Assembly (NCBI RefSeq): GCF_004337985.1
Contig: NW_021940920.1
Span: 203,004-267,003, forward strand
DNA length: 64,000 bases
DNA from: Pyricularia pennisetigena
Taxonomy: Eukaryota > Ascomycota > Sordariomycetes > Magnaporthales > Pyriculariaceae
Direction: 5' to 3'
The notes under the pieces are model-generated. The model was given only the letters and a program-made list of their open reading frames with translations, had not been told where the DNA came from and searched no databases. Positions 42,488 to 53,042 of the stretch are shown here, in pieces; the first letter of the stretch is position 1, and each line of letters opens with the position of its first letter. The position numbers and the translations under genes were made by a program.

Positions 42488-44623
42488 CTACCAATCGTCA
42501 TCCGAAGCTTCGTCATCTATTGTCAAGTTAGAATTTTAGGCTCAAGGAATACATAGGTTCTCGGAGAGAATTCGTTCAAAACTTACCGCTTCTGCTGACC
42601 TTCTCCTTGCGCTTCTGCAGCGCGGCAGCCAAAGCATCAGCCATGCCACCACCGCCAGCACCAGCGCCTGCAGGAGGCAACCCGCTACCATGCGGGCCAG
42701 TATCGCTGCCTCCGCCAACCTGTGCAGCACTGCGGTCGCGTATCTGTGACCTGTCCACTTTCTTCAGCGACCCAACACCGCCGGCTTTTTGAATGCCGGC
42801 CAGCAATCCGGCACGCCCAGGGTCCGCAGCTGCGGCAGGCAGGCCTGATGCGTATCCAGAATCTCTGTTCGGAGGCGGTGGTGGAGGCGCCGGAGGAGCG
42901 CCAGCCATTCCACCCGGAGGCGGAGGAGGCGGGGGCGCTGGCGGGGCGCCGGCCAGTCCACCTGGAGGCGGTGGTGGTGGGGGTGCTGGTGGAGGAGCCG
43001 CTGAGCCGGATGGCGGCGGCAATGGAGGCGCAGGTGGAGGCGCCGGTGGTGCGCTCGAGGTAGGCAAAGGGGGTGGCGCCGGTGGTGCTTGGGATGAAGG
43101 CAGAGGCGGCGGCTGCGGAGAAGCAGGGGCTCTGCTCGGCAATACGGGCGGAGGCCGTGTGCTGGGAGGCGGCAAAGGCGGGGCCGTTGGCGCCGCGGGG
43201 ACTTTTGAAGGGAGTGGGGGCGGCATAGCAGAAACAGGAGGCACCTGGTGTACTGGCTCTCTTGATGGAGGAGGTGGTGGAACAGGCCCTCGGCTGGGAG
43301 GTGCCGGAGGTGGAGGAACACTTCGTTGGAAAGGCGGCGGTACGCCAAATCTGGGATTGGACGAGTCTTCCTTGTCGTCGACCGGTGTCTTTGGAGGCCT
43401 TGGCGGTGGAGGGGGGCCGGCAGCTGGTGCCTGCCTTGGCGGAGGAGCTGTGTGGGCATACTTGCCCGCGTCGGGGAGCGGTGGCGGGGCGGCGAAGCGT
43501 GGGCGAGGCGGAGAGGGTGGTGATGTTGGTGCCTCAACCTTCGCAGCACCTCGTCTTGGCGCTGGCGGAGCTGGTGGTGCAGCACCTCGTCGCGGCGGAG
43601 GCGGCGCTGGTGGGGCATGTGACGATACCGGAGGAGCCGAGGGCGGAGGAGGAGGCGCGCGTAAGCTGTTTGATCGGTCGTTTGATGGGGGCGGCGGCGG
43701 AGGAGGAGCATGGGCTTGCTGACGGGATGGCGGGCTTTCCTTGCGCGCGGATTGTTGCTCCTGCCTAAGGAAGTCGACAATGAACTCCTGGTTGTCCAAA
43801 ATGAAGTCATCCGTGAGGCCCTTCTCCTTCAGATCATCACCAAAGTGCTCTCTCCATAGCGGGTCGAAGGCATCAAGTATGGCAAACTCGGACTTGGGCT
43901 TGGGGCCGTTCATGCCATTGATGCTGCCCGAAGATAGCTTTGACTGGTGTCCATTTGGCGGAGGAGGTGGAAGTGCAGCTTGGGGCGAATCGGGGGGAGT
44001 ATGTGCCGACGAGTGCCGATGGCCAAACAGGCCGCCCAAAATGCCGTGATGTTTTTGAGTTCCTCCTGTTGAACCTGGCGCCGCAGACGCTCCGACGGGA
44101 AGGCTGAAGGGCGCAACTTTGGTCAATTTGCTCGCATTCCTCTCTCGCTCGTCCATCTTCTTCTTGAACTGCTTCGCCTCTTTCTCGTCGGCGAAACTGA
44201 GTCCAGCAAGACATTCCTCGAGTTCGAACGTGTGGAAGAAGACACGGTCCTGGTTGTAACTCCATGTGTCGTAAATCTCCTGATCCCAAATAACGCCTCT
44301 CCCGCCTGGCTGTGGTTTGTCAGAGCCGTCAGCACAGAACACAATGCTCATTCATCATGATTGTTGTCACCGCCAACAATGGGCATCTCCTAGCCAGAAG
44401 CTAGCTAGCTTACCGAGATATCAACGAGCTTCACCCAGTACGTATGTCCGACCAAGTCGTTGCAGAGCACAGCGGCTCCCTGCAGTCCCGTGTCTGTCCA
44501 TTTTGACCTGTTTGGGTATGCAACATAAAGTTTGGCGACAGCAACGGCCTGGATCTTGTTTGTGTGCTTGGGAACGAAGCGTTTGACCGTCTCCTTGTCC
44601 TGCTCCGACAGGATGGACGGCAT
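42488..44623 (-). CDS. LAS17: WASP / Las17, Arp2/3 activator
   Basis: Three exons, complement of 42488-42516, 42587-44309 and 44414-44623, giving 653 aa. The WH1/EVH1 domain (about 1-130) spans the first junction: KETVKRFVPKHTNKIQAVAV, then GHTYWVKLVDISPGGRGVIW, NQDRVFFHTFELEECLAG and SFADEKEAKQFKKKMDERER. A long poly-Pro region (about 190-560) binds SH3 proteins and profilin. Near the C-terminus, GLLAGIQKAGGVGSLKKV is the WH2 actin-binding motif, and MADALAAALQKRKEKVSRS is the connector. A 29-base last exon supplies the acidic Arp2/3 tail DDEASDDDW; without it the protein would stop at SGKF. Las17 drives branched actin nucleation at endocytic patches and tips. Its exon phases (210, 1723, 29 bases) close exactly. 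Confidence 0.95.
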
Positions 44624-46192
44624 CCTGCAGTAGTCGTCGTGGTCGCAGGCGTCACGAGTGTACCTGCTCGCTTGTGTCGAAAGATTGTTTTATTTGGCGG
44701 TGCGGTCGAGAAGAGCAAGAGTGTCGGTGTCGTGTTTTTTTGCGTGCTCTATTTGGTTCCCCAACGTGCCATTCTCCCCTCTATGCCTGCCTGCCTGCCT
44801 GGGCGCGGTGGTTTGAAAGTCTGTAGCGGCAATCTTGAGGCCAGTTGCGATTGGAAGGTCGGGCGAAACCGAGAAAAAAAGGTCAAGCGTGTGCGCGTGC
44901 GTCGGAGCGAATCGTCGCAGTGCAGTGAGCGAGTGACTGGGAAAATATGTATGCGTGCGTCTGTGTGCGTATGTGTTGGCGGCGCTTATTTTTCCCGCCG
45001 GTCAGATCAGCTCGGAAGGCTACCTTGCCTTTTAAAGTTGGCTTGCTATAGTGTAGGTAGGTACCTATGCGGCTTGGTTATTGCAGTTTGTGAGGCCTGA
45101 TTTCTGTCAGGTCATATATACGTAAACCTGAGTTTCCTTCCAATATTTCCCCTCTCAATATTCAGGCAGAGGGAGCAAATGGAACAGCTTCGGTTGGGGG
45201 ATTTTGTCGGACTGGATTGGGCTGGGCTGGGCTTTGGTATGATACGGTATGGTACCAATGCCCGGGTGGGTTCGCTGGCGGGGTGCGGTGGGTTGAATTG
45301 GGCAAGTCAAGTCAAGGTCATAACTAAAGTCAGGGACCATGGCTGACGAATAACTCCAAAAGCAGAAGATGACTGGGAACACGGACCATGTTCAGACCCA
45401 GTGGAAGCAACCGCAGCTGCCTACAGGCGTGTTCATTCCACTTTGAAATACCTGAACTTGCCAAATTACCCCTATTTCCAGTTAGTTAGATGGGCTGACT
45501 TTCCAGGCAGAAATATCCCACCCAGAAAACTTTCTTTTTAAAGAGAATTACGCGGTTAATACACGCAAAACGTTTCACTCTCGTCGCTTGCAGAGAAAGA
45601 CTTGAAAGACTCGTCAGCCCAGTCGCATGTTCAGGCTGGCGGTCACCAAACGGACGCCCCACCCCCAAGACCGTTGGATTTGGACGGGGAAGGGGCCGAA
45701 ATGACCGAGACATTGAAAGATCAATCGAGGTTCTTTCTTTTGAGATCGCAGCATTTTCTTTCTTTTGGTTTTTTTTTTTTTCTTTTCTTGAATGTATACA
45801 TCTCAAGTATCTTATTTTAGTAACTACATTTAAAAGAACAGATTTTTGCCAATCTTCTCGAGATCATAATGGTCTGAAGTCTTCTTGTGTCCGCGACGTG
45901 AAAAATACTTGAGGTCCGACGCGCTCAGTTTGCGCAAAATGCTTCATTGGACGGTGGGGAACAGCCTCCTCAGCTGGAAGGTTCCATTGAGCCAAACAGT
46001 TCAGACCCCTCTGTCCGTCACAATGATGATATGCCGTCTACCAACCGGCAGTCGGGATTACTGGGGGGAACCATGGTTTATTAATAAGATTGTTCATTAA
46101 TTAACTGAAAAGCCTTTAAAGAATATCAACGACACGTCCGATACTATTTATGCGTTGTCGGTCCGACCCTCGCTGCATCGTACCATGTCTGT
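44624..46192. other. LAS17 promoter region, no gene seen
   Basis: Upstream of LAS17. It contains a perfect TAGGTACCTA inside GTAGGTAGGTACCTATG (about 45053-45069), a TGCC/CTGC repeat patch (44783-44800) and T-tracts near 45768-45783. A 178-codon + strand frame (44564-45100) overlaps LAS17 exon 1 antisense and has no family character. Confidence 0.5.
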
Positions 46193-46503
46193 TTATTTGT
46201 TCAGTTCTTGGGCCTTGGCCCGGCGCTCCTCCTTGGTGCCCTCCTCGGTGGCATTGAAGTCTTGCGGAATGGCCGGACCCGGGTTTGCCGAGTGGGGCTG
46301 GAAGGCGGCCTTGATCTTGTCGGTCACGGAGCCCTGATTGCCCTGAGAAAGAAGCAAATCGGTACATGTTAGTCTTCGGTCTCTCATGTAAAGAATAAGT
46401 AATGACTGGTTGTGTGGTTCTACACTGGGAAATCTTTTGCACGAACCTGGTCGGGGTTGGGGACCACCTGGGTCTTCTGGTCTTGGTTCTTGCTGGAGTC
46501 CAT
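46193..46503 (-). CDS. Small hydrophilic protein, uncharacterised (68 aa, two exons)
   Basis: Exons are complement of 46193-46342 and 46447-46503. The first gives MDSSKNQDQKTQVVPNPDQ. The 104-base intron has a GTTCGT donor and a TTTCTCAG acceptor. The second reads GNQGSVTDKIKAAFQPHSAN, PGPAIPQDFNATEEGTKEER and RAKAQELNK. It has no signal peptide or membrane span, and is rich in Gln/Asn/Lys/Glu with an amphipathic helical tail. The composition recalls small stress or conidiation-associated fungal proteins, but that is only a resemblance. The good splice signals, frame continuity and GC-rich third positions argue it is a real gene. It is divergent from RAD1. Confidence 0.65.
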
Positions 46504-47397
46504 CTTGAGTTGATGTGGATGTGTTTTTGGTTCAGTTATTGTTACAAGGGAGGTAGTTGTGTGTTGGTATGGTGTCTTTGTGGGATTTTTTTCTCAAAAG
46601 GATGGAGGTCAAGAGACTGAAAAGTTATTGTATGCAAGGCATTGCTGCGACTTTTAATACAAATCCTCCTGCCTTTTACTCACATCCTTCCCAGCCCAAT
46701 CTACGCCCCATTCTCAATCATGTGCACCTTGAGCATCATCACTCACTGGGCAAACAAGCTACATGTGTAAAGCAGTCAGTCAGTCGGCGATCAGTGATGA
46801 CGTCGTCTCTGTGCACTCTGGAATGGGTTCCCTCGTCTTAGCATGGTGGGGTTCGCAATTGAAGGTACGAGTGGGTCACACTGTAGAGTGGCAGCCACCA
46901 ATCGCGAGACTGTGTTAGACGTCGAACTTCCCACGGTCAACCTCAGCCTATTGGCTGATCCAGGTCTAGCCTAGGTGGTCTGGTGTCCAGGCTGTCTCGC
47001 TTTATGCCGCCTGAAGGTACACGCAGCAACTGACGTACTCTGCACCTCCAGCCTGACCTTGTACATCCGACGGTGTTAGGACGAGCACGTCCCTTGTACT
47101 ATTACTTTTTTTGGGGGGCTTTTCTACTTGATTATTTGGAACTTTGGTGACAAATTACTGTCGAAAAATCCCTGTAATCTTTTTTGTTTTTCTTTCTTCC
47201 GCCTCGGATCTGTTTTGTGGCAGAAAACCCTGACCCTGAATCGGAGGTATCGGACGTAACCAGCTCCTTTGGCTACCTCCTGGGTTCTGAGCATAAACTC
47301 CAGCCCCCAAGACTGTACCATGGTGACAACAATGCGCCACCTTGTATGATAAAAAACAATTAGCCGCCCCGGGTGTCATCCGGACTGCAGCTCTACC
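46504..47397. other. Divergent promoter, small hydrophilic gene / RAD1
   Basis: 894 bases shared by two divergent genes. It has a T/G-rich patch at about 47104-47120. No supportable coding region. Confidence 0.5.
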
Positions 47398-50280
47398 ATG
47401 TCCGCCGCCAAGGCTCCGGCTCAGCCTCCGCCGGTGAAGCTTTCCCTTCCGCTGGAATACCAACAAAGCGTGTTCCAGGAGCTCCGCGCCGATGACCAGC
47501 TCGTCATTATCGCCCGAGGCCTCGGGCTTATGAGGCTAGTTACCAATTTGCTTCACTCATACGATGCGGCTGGCAACAACCTGGTCCTTGTGGTCAACGC
47601 CGACGAGCGCGAGATAGGCTGGATCGGAGAGGCGCTTGCCGAGCACGCCGCCATAAGTGCCAGTACCCTGGCGCGGGGCTTGACCGTCGTCAACACTGAC
47701 TTCACCAACGTCGGCCAGCGCGAGCGGCTGTATGCCGGAGGCGGCATCTTCAGCGTCACGTCTCGCATCTTGGTCGTCGACTTGCTCACAGGCCTGTTGG
47801 ATCCAGTCTCCATCACCGGTATAGTGTTGCTGCATGCGGACAAGGTGGTTGCAACTTCGCTCGAGGCGTTCATCTTGCGTATATACCGACAGAAGAACAA
47901 AGTCGGTTTTCTTAAGGCCTTCTCGGACAATCCCGAAGCGTTCACCTACGGCTTTGCTCCGTTGGCCACCATGATGCGTAACATGTTCCTGCGCAAGGCG
48001 TCCCTCTGGCCACGGTTTCACATTTCTGTCGCCAAGTCCCTTGAGGGCAAGAAGACGGCCGAAGTGGTCGAGCTTGAGGTGCAGATGACGGAAGCCATGA
48101 ACACCATCCAGACGGCCATCATGGAGTGTGTGGAGGTCAGTATCCACGAGCTCAAGAAAGGTAACTCGGGTCAGTTACTTGATATGGAGGATTGGAATCT
48201 CGACAGTGCTCTCACGCAGAACTTTGATGTCAGCATCCGTCGCCAGCTCAATCCAAACTGGCACCGCGTCAGCTGGAAGACGAAGCAGATTGTTGGGGAT
48301 TTGACTGTGCTACGTGGAATGTTGCAATCCGTTGTATCGTTGGACGCTGTCTCGTTTTTGCAGCTCCTCGATACCATCCACGCTGCACATAAGCCGCCAC
48401 CAGGCTCAACCAGACAGACACAGTCACCTTGGTTGTTCCTAGATGCTGCGCAGACCATATTCGAGACGGCGAAGAAGAGGGTTTATGCTGCCAGCAACAC
48501 TAGATCCGTCACTTCGGGACCGGAAATGAGCACAAACGCTTCTCTTGACTCCCTACAGCCAGTGCTGGAAGAGCAGCCAAAGTGGTCTGTGTTAGCCGAT
48601 GTTTTGACCGAGATCGAGCGCGACATGTACTTTGAGCCTACATCGCGGGGCGACTCCAACGGAACAATCCTCATCATGTGCTCTGATACCAATACCTGCC
48701 GGCAGCTTCGTGATTTCCTTCAGTTCATGTATGTAAAACCACGCAGCGAGCGCAAGCTTGACAAGTCGGCAGCCATAGAAGGGGAAGATGATGAGGAACC
48801 ATCGGCTGCTTATCTTATGCGTCGGAAGCTGCGCAACTACTTGAAGTGGAAGCGAGAGTTTGCGCAAGTCAATGCCACCCTCTTCGCCGAGAACCAAAAG
48901 GCTTTATCCAACGCCACTGACTCGAGGGGCTCTGGTCGTGCGCCTCCAAACAAGCGACGCAGAGTTCGGGGCGGCGGGTCAGTGAATGTCGGTGGCGCCA
49001 GGGCTGACAATGGCAGCATAAATCAATACTTTGAGAAGCCGGGAGAGGTGGCGGAGCTCATGGCCTCGGTCCAACTGAACGGCGAGGAAGAGGAGCAGGC
49101 GGAACAAAAGGTTGATGTCATGGCCGTACCCGATGCGCTTGAGAACATGGATGATTACTACGAGCTGTACGAGATGCAAGATCTCGTAGTGGTCCATGCC
49201 TACGATGGTGACCAGGACGAACATGTCCTTGAGGAGGTCAAGCCGCGTTACGTCGTCATGTACGAGCCCGATGCGTCCTTTATCAGGCGAGTTGAGGTTT
49301 ACCGGAGTTCACACAATGACCGCAACGTGCGTGTCTACTTTATGTACTACGGTGGCTCCGTAGAAGAGCAACGGTACCTGTCGACGATCCGTCGCGAGAA
49401 GGATTCATTCACCAAGCTCCTCAAGGAGCGCGCATCAATGGCTATTACCATCACCACAGACCCGCACGGCGCTCCAGACGACCCCCAGGAGGCATTCCTC
49501 CGAACAGTCAACACCCGCATTGCAGGCGGCGGGAGGATGACAACCAAGGCGACGGCGGAACCGCCTCGCGTCGTGGTGGATGTGCGAGAGTTCCGCTCGT
49601 CTCTGCCGTCCCTCATCCACGGTCGGTCCTTGGTAGTCGTGCCTTGCATGTTGACGGTGGGCGACTACATCTTGTCGCCAAACATATGCATCGAGAGGAA
49701 GTCTATTTCTGATCTGATCTCATCCTTCAAGGACGGCAGGTTGTTTGGGCAATGCGAGTCTATGTTCCAGCACTACAAAAACCCAATGTTATTGATCGAG
49801 TTTGACCAGAACAAATCCTTTACGCTCGAGCCGTTTGCGGACTTGTCGGGTAACCTGAACAGCATCAGGCCCTCTGCTCAGCCGTCGGATCTGCAATCTC
49901 GTCTTGTGCTGCTGACGCTGGCCTTTCCCAAGCTGCGCATCATCTGGTCCTCATCTCCCTATGAGACGGCCGAGATATTCGAGCGGCTCAAAGCACAGGA
50001 ACCCGAGCCCGACCCCATAGCTGCCGTGCGAGCGGGGCTGGACGGCACCACGGGTGTTGGCGATGACCAACCCTTCAACACGGAGCCGCAGGAAATGTTG
50101 GGCATTGTGCCGGGGATTACGCCTAAAAACATCAAGGCGATCACAGCCCAGGTCGACAATCTGAGGGAGATAGCAAACATGCCACTACCAGAGCTCGAGG
50201 TCGTGGCTGGAAAAGAGGTTTCTCGGCAGGTTTATGGCTTCTTTAACAAGGACGTGATAGAGGATGTTGACAACGAGTAG
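47398..50280 (+). CDS. RAD1: XPF/Rad1 structure-specific DNA repair endonuclease
   Basis: Single exon, 960 aa, ATG at 47398. The N-terminal inactivated helicase region starts LPLEYQQSVFQELRADDQLV and continues with NNLVLVVNADEREIGWIGEA, RILVVDLLTGLLDPVSITGI and HADKVVATSLEAFILRIYRQ. A hydrophilic linker with a basic KRRRVRGG patch follows. The ERCC4 nuclease domain has VDVREFRSSLPSLIHGRSL and VGDYILSPNICIERKSISDL, in which the ERKxxxD catalytic signature begins at about residue 766. A C-terminal tandem helix-hairpin-helix region (MLGIVPGITPKNIKAITAQV; LPELEVVAGKEVSRQVYGFF) mediates pairing with Rad10/ERCC1. The heterodimer cuts on the 5' side of lesions in nucleotide excision repair and in single-strand annealing. 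Neurospora calls this gene mus-38. All catalytic residues are present, and no intron is needed. Confidence 0.96.
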   Translation: MSAAKAPAQPPPVKLSLPLEYQQSVFQELRADDQLVIIARGLGLMRLVTNLLHSYDAAGNNLVLVVNADEREIGWIGEALAEHAAISASTLARGLTVVNTDFTNVGQRERLYAGGGIFSVTSRILVVDLLTGLLDPVSITGIVLLHADKVVATSLEAFILRIYRQKNKVGFLKAFSDNPEAFTYGFAPLATMMRNMFLRKASLWPRFHISVAKSLEGKKTAEVVELEVQMTEAMNTIQTAIMECVEVSIHELKKGNSGQLLDMEDWNLDSALTQNFDVSIRRQLNPNWHRVSWKTKQIVGDLTVLRGMLQSVVSLDAVSFLQLLDTIHAAHKPPPGSTRQTQSPWLFLDAAQTIFETAKKRVYAASNTRSVTSGPEMSTNASLDSLQPVLEEQPKWSVLADVLTEIERDMYFEPTSRGDSNGTILIMCSDTNTCRQLRDFLQFMYVKPRSERKLDKSAAIEGEDDEEPSAAYLMRRKLRNYLKWKREFAQVNATLFAENQKALSNATDSRGSGRAPPNKRRRVRGGGSVNVGGARADNGSINQYFEKPGEVAELMASVQLNGEEEEQAEQKVDVMAVPDALENMDDYYELYEMQDLVVVHAYDGDQDEHVLEEVKPRYVVMYEPDASFIRRVEVYRSSHNDRNVRVYFMYYGGSVEEQRYLSTIRREKDSFTKLLKERASMAITITTDPHGAPDDPQEAFLRTVNTRIAGGGRMTTKATAEPPRVVVDVREFRSSLPSLIHGRSLVVVPCMLTVGDYILSPNICIERKSISDLISSFKDGRLFGQCESMFQHYKNPMLLIEFDQNKSFTLEPFADLSGNLNSIRPSAQPSDLQSRLVLLTLAFPKLRIIWSSSPYETAEIFERLKAQEPEPDPIAAVRAGLDGTTGVGDDQPFNTEPQEMLGIVPGITPKNIKAITAQVDNLREIANMPLPELEVVAGKEVSRQVYGFFNKDVIEDVDNE

Positions 50281-50651
50281 AGCTGACAATCAACAAACCA
50301 ATTCAAGCCTCATAGTGCATATTATCTCATATCTCGAAGATTGGAATATGGAACAGAAGCAGGCACAAAGAGACAAATAGCAAGTCAAAAGACGCAATGG
50401 GTATCTGTTCAAACTATCTTTCTTGCAAGTCGTAATGTCATGCTTGCATGCTGCGGTGTTGATGTGTTTGCGAGTAAATGCAGTGTAGAATAAAGAAACA
50501 ATAAAAAGGGGGTAATCGCAGTCGCGGTATTACAAAAATTCCAACGCCAACACACACGTCGCAGCCAAACTTCATATGCTCCAACTCTTTGGGCTTTGTA
50601 GAATCACCCATCTGCCCTCACTCCTTTTTTTTTTGCGGCAGATGGGTCCTA
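50281..50651. other. Convergent interval RAD1 / small hydrophobic peptide gene
   Basis: 371 bases between two stop codons, AT-rich in part. An AATAAAG/AATAAAAAG cluster at about 50490-50510 may serve as the RAD1 polyadenylation signal. Confidence 0.5.
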
Positions 50652-50929
50652 TTATACGCGAGTCGTCCTATGGGTTCTGGTTCGGTGACGACCGCCACCG
50701 CTGCGCCTTGCGTATCCTGCATGACGAACATTTGTGTCAGCGTTTTGTAATTCTTTTCAAAAAGAAGAAATGCAATAGAGGTGGAGAGCAAAAACATACC
50801 ACATGTAATGCAGTTAATCAGGACGTTGAAGATGCTGACGATGCCAGAGATGATGGCTTGGATCATGGAGCCGATGGCGTTGACAATGCCGCGGAGGCAA
50901 TTGCCGATGCTTGACATTACTGCACCCAT
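50652..50929 (-). CDS. Small hydrophobic peptide with cationic tail (64 aa, two exons)
   Basis: Exons are complement of 50652-50716 and 50800-50929, with an 83-base intron (GTATGT donor, GCTGAC branch site, ATGCAG acceptor). The product starts MGAVMSSIGNCLRGIVNAIG, continues SMIQAIISGIVSIFNVLINC and ends ITCGYARRSGGGRHRTRTHR plus TTRV. It is thus an Ile/Val/Gly-rich hydrophobic stretch (about 10-43) with three Cys, then a short tail rich in Arg and His. It resembles an uncharacterised small-protein family that I recall in many Pezizomycotina, probably membrane-inserted; this is memory, not a search. The start codon lies 12 bases from a 38-base poly-T tract leading into the assembly gap, so its promoter is unresolved. 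Confidence 0.75.
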
Positions 50930-50935
50930 TTTGGC

Positions 50936-50940
<5 letters not shown>

Positions 50941-50978
<38 letters not shown>

Positions 50979-51563
50979 NNNNNNNNNNNNNNNNNNNNNN
51001 NNNNNNNNNNNNNNNNNNNNNNNNNNNNNNNNNNNNNNNNNNNNNNNNNNNNNNNNNNNNNNNNNNNNNNNNNNNNNNNNNNNNNNNNNNNNNNNNNNNN
51101 NNNNNNNNNNNNNNNNNNNNNNNNNNNNNNNNNNNNNNNNNNNNNNNNNNNNNNNNNNNNNNNNNNNNNNNNNNNNNNNNNNNNNNNNNNNNNNNNNNNN
51201 NNNNNNNNNNNNNNNNNNNNNNNNNNNNNNNNNNNNNNNNNNNNNNNNNNNNNNNNNNNNNNNNNNNNNNNNNNNNNNNNNNNNNNNNNNNNNNNNNNNN
51301 NNNNNNNNNNNNNNNNNNNNNNNNNNNNNNNNNNNNNNNNNNNNNNNNNNNNNNNNNNNNNNNNNNNNNNNNNNNNNNNNNNNNNNNNNNNNNNNNNNNN
51401 NNNNNNNNNNNNNNNNNNNNNNNNNNNNNNNNNNNNNNNNNNNNNNNNNNNNNNNNNNNNNNNNNNNNNNNNNNNNNNNNNNNNNNNNNNNNNNNNNNNN
51501 NNNNNNNNNNNNNNNNNNNNNNNNNNNNNNNNNNNNNNNNNNNNNNNNNNNNNNNNNNNNNNN
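50941..51563. other. Poly-T tract (50941-50978) and assembly gap of 585 N (50979-51563)
   Basis: A run of 38 T leads into N characters, and T resumes on the far side (51564-51569). Sequencing or assembly probably failed at a homopolymer. The real gap size is unknown, and the promoter of the 64-aa peptide gene lies in it. Open frames drawn across the N block are artefacts. Confidence 0.97.
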
Positions 51564-51569
51564 TTTTTT

Positions 51570-52589
51570 CTACCAGGCCCCTCCTTCAAACAGAAGCGAG
51601 CTCAATCCCCTTTGGTTACCTTCAAGTTAAGGGTTGTCTGAGCAGTGATGTCATGACGTCATTTGATACCCCTAATCGGCCAAAGAGCCAAATAAAAAAC
51701 ATACGTCAAAGCTATTACGGGGGAGGGCGTCCATCCCCCATGGGCCATCACGGAACGAGGAAGATCGTACCCTCAGAGAGAAAAAAGAAAGCCAATCAAA
51801 TAGTTAGTTGCATGGGTTCAAATTTATCCACATTGAAGCCTGATCTTGAGTCCCCCGGTCGGGACTGTTTTGACCTGCACAAAGGAAGCATAAACAAAAA
51901 CTGAAAGGGATCCGATGCCGCTGGTAATGCTAGAGTAATAATCACTGATGTCATGCAGCCGAAGAAGAAGTAAAACAAATCTCCAGGTACTTTGCTCTTC
52001 AAAGGAACTTGGGCTGGTAAAAGAAATCGGGTAATTTATGCTCAAGCATCATCGGCGCCACAGGTATGCTTGTTGTACCGAAAAAAGCGGCATCTTGAGC
52101 GGTAGCAGACACCAAGCCGGTAGTAGCTAGCATAGCAGTCATAGAAGTCACCACATTTCAATTACACCAACGGACATCACACATCCAGGTTGGCAATGCC
52201 CAGGTGGAGCTTGCCTGGCTCCATATTCAGGGCTTGTGCTCGGTACATAGAAGGCCAGAACCGCTTTTCAAGGACCAGAACCCTCGTATTGGTGACTAGA
52301 TAATAATGCCAACCACTAATACCACGAAATCTTTTACAGTCTCGGTAATTGAGTGTCGGGGAAAATAGAGAGAAATTCGAGCCCCTCACCCATAACAGGT
52401 TTGTGAAAACACAACTTTTCGTGCACCGCGGCTAAGATCAAAGTTTGCGACCAAGACTTCCAACCCCATAGGAAAAAATAAACCATGCACCCAAGTCTGA
52501 GCGACGTGGAGAATCCTCGCCAGTCGTAAAACTAACATTTCGTCCCTGAACACCCGCCCATAAAAGAGACCGAAAACCGCGTGAATCCC
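51570..52589. other. Intergenic, no gene seen
   Basis: Between the gap and the 3' end of SUB2; mixed composition and only short random frames. Part is likely SUB2 3' untranslated sequence. Confidence 0.5.
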
Positions 52590-53011
52590 TTACGAAGCCA
52601 TATAGGTGCTTGCGTCAATACCATCCTTGGGGAACTCACTAGAAACACATATGTTAGCAGGTCATTATACTTAATCAAATAGTTTATGGAATTAGAAAGT
52701 GAGAAACTTACGGAATGGGAACCTCGAAGCGCTTCTCGATAGCAGTCAGGACTTCCTTGTCCTGGTCGTTGGTAACAAAAGAGACGGCGAGACCCTTGGT
52801 GCCGAAACGACCAGCACGACCGACACGGTGAAGGTATGAGTCGGCGTCAGCAGGCATGTCATAGTTGATAGCCAGGTTAATACGCTCGATATCGATACCA
52901 CGACCGAACACGTCGGTGGCTACGCAAATACGCTTATTGAATTCCTTGAACTCCTTGTACCGACGGATACTATAAAGATTCTGTCAGTCGCCGTCGCGGG
53001 GGATGGGGAAC

Positions 53012-53042
<31 letters not shown>

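Noticed and set aside
42793..43722. 309-codon Gly-rich + strand frame
   Set aside because: Exact antisense of the poly-Pro region of LAS17; CCN codons read as GGN on the other strand.
50618..51641. Long frames spanning the N block
   Set aside because: N codons are not evidence of coding; only the spliced 64-aa peptide at 50652-50929 is supported.
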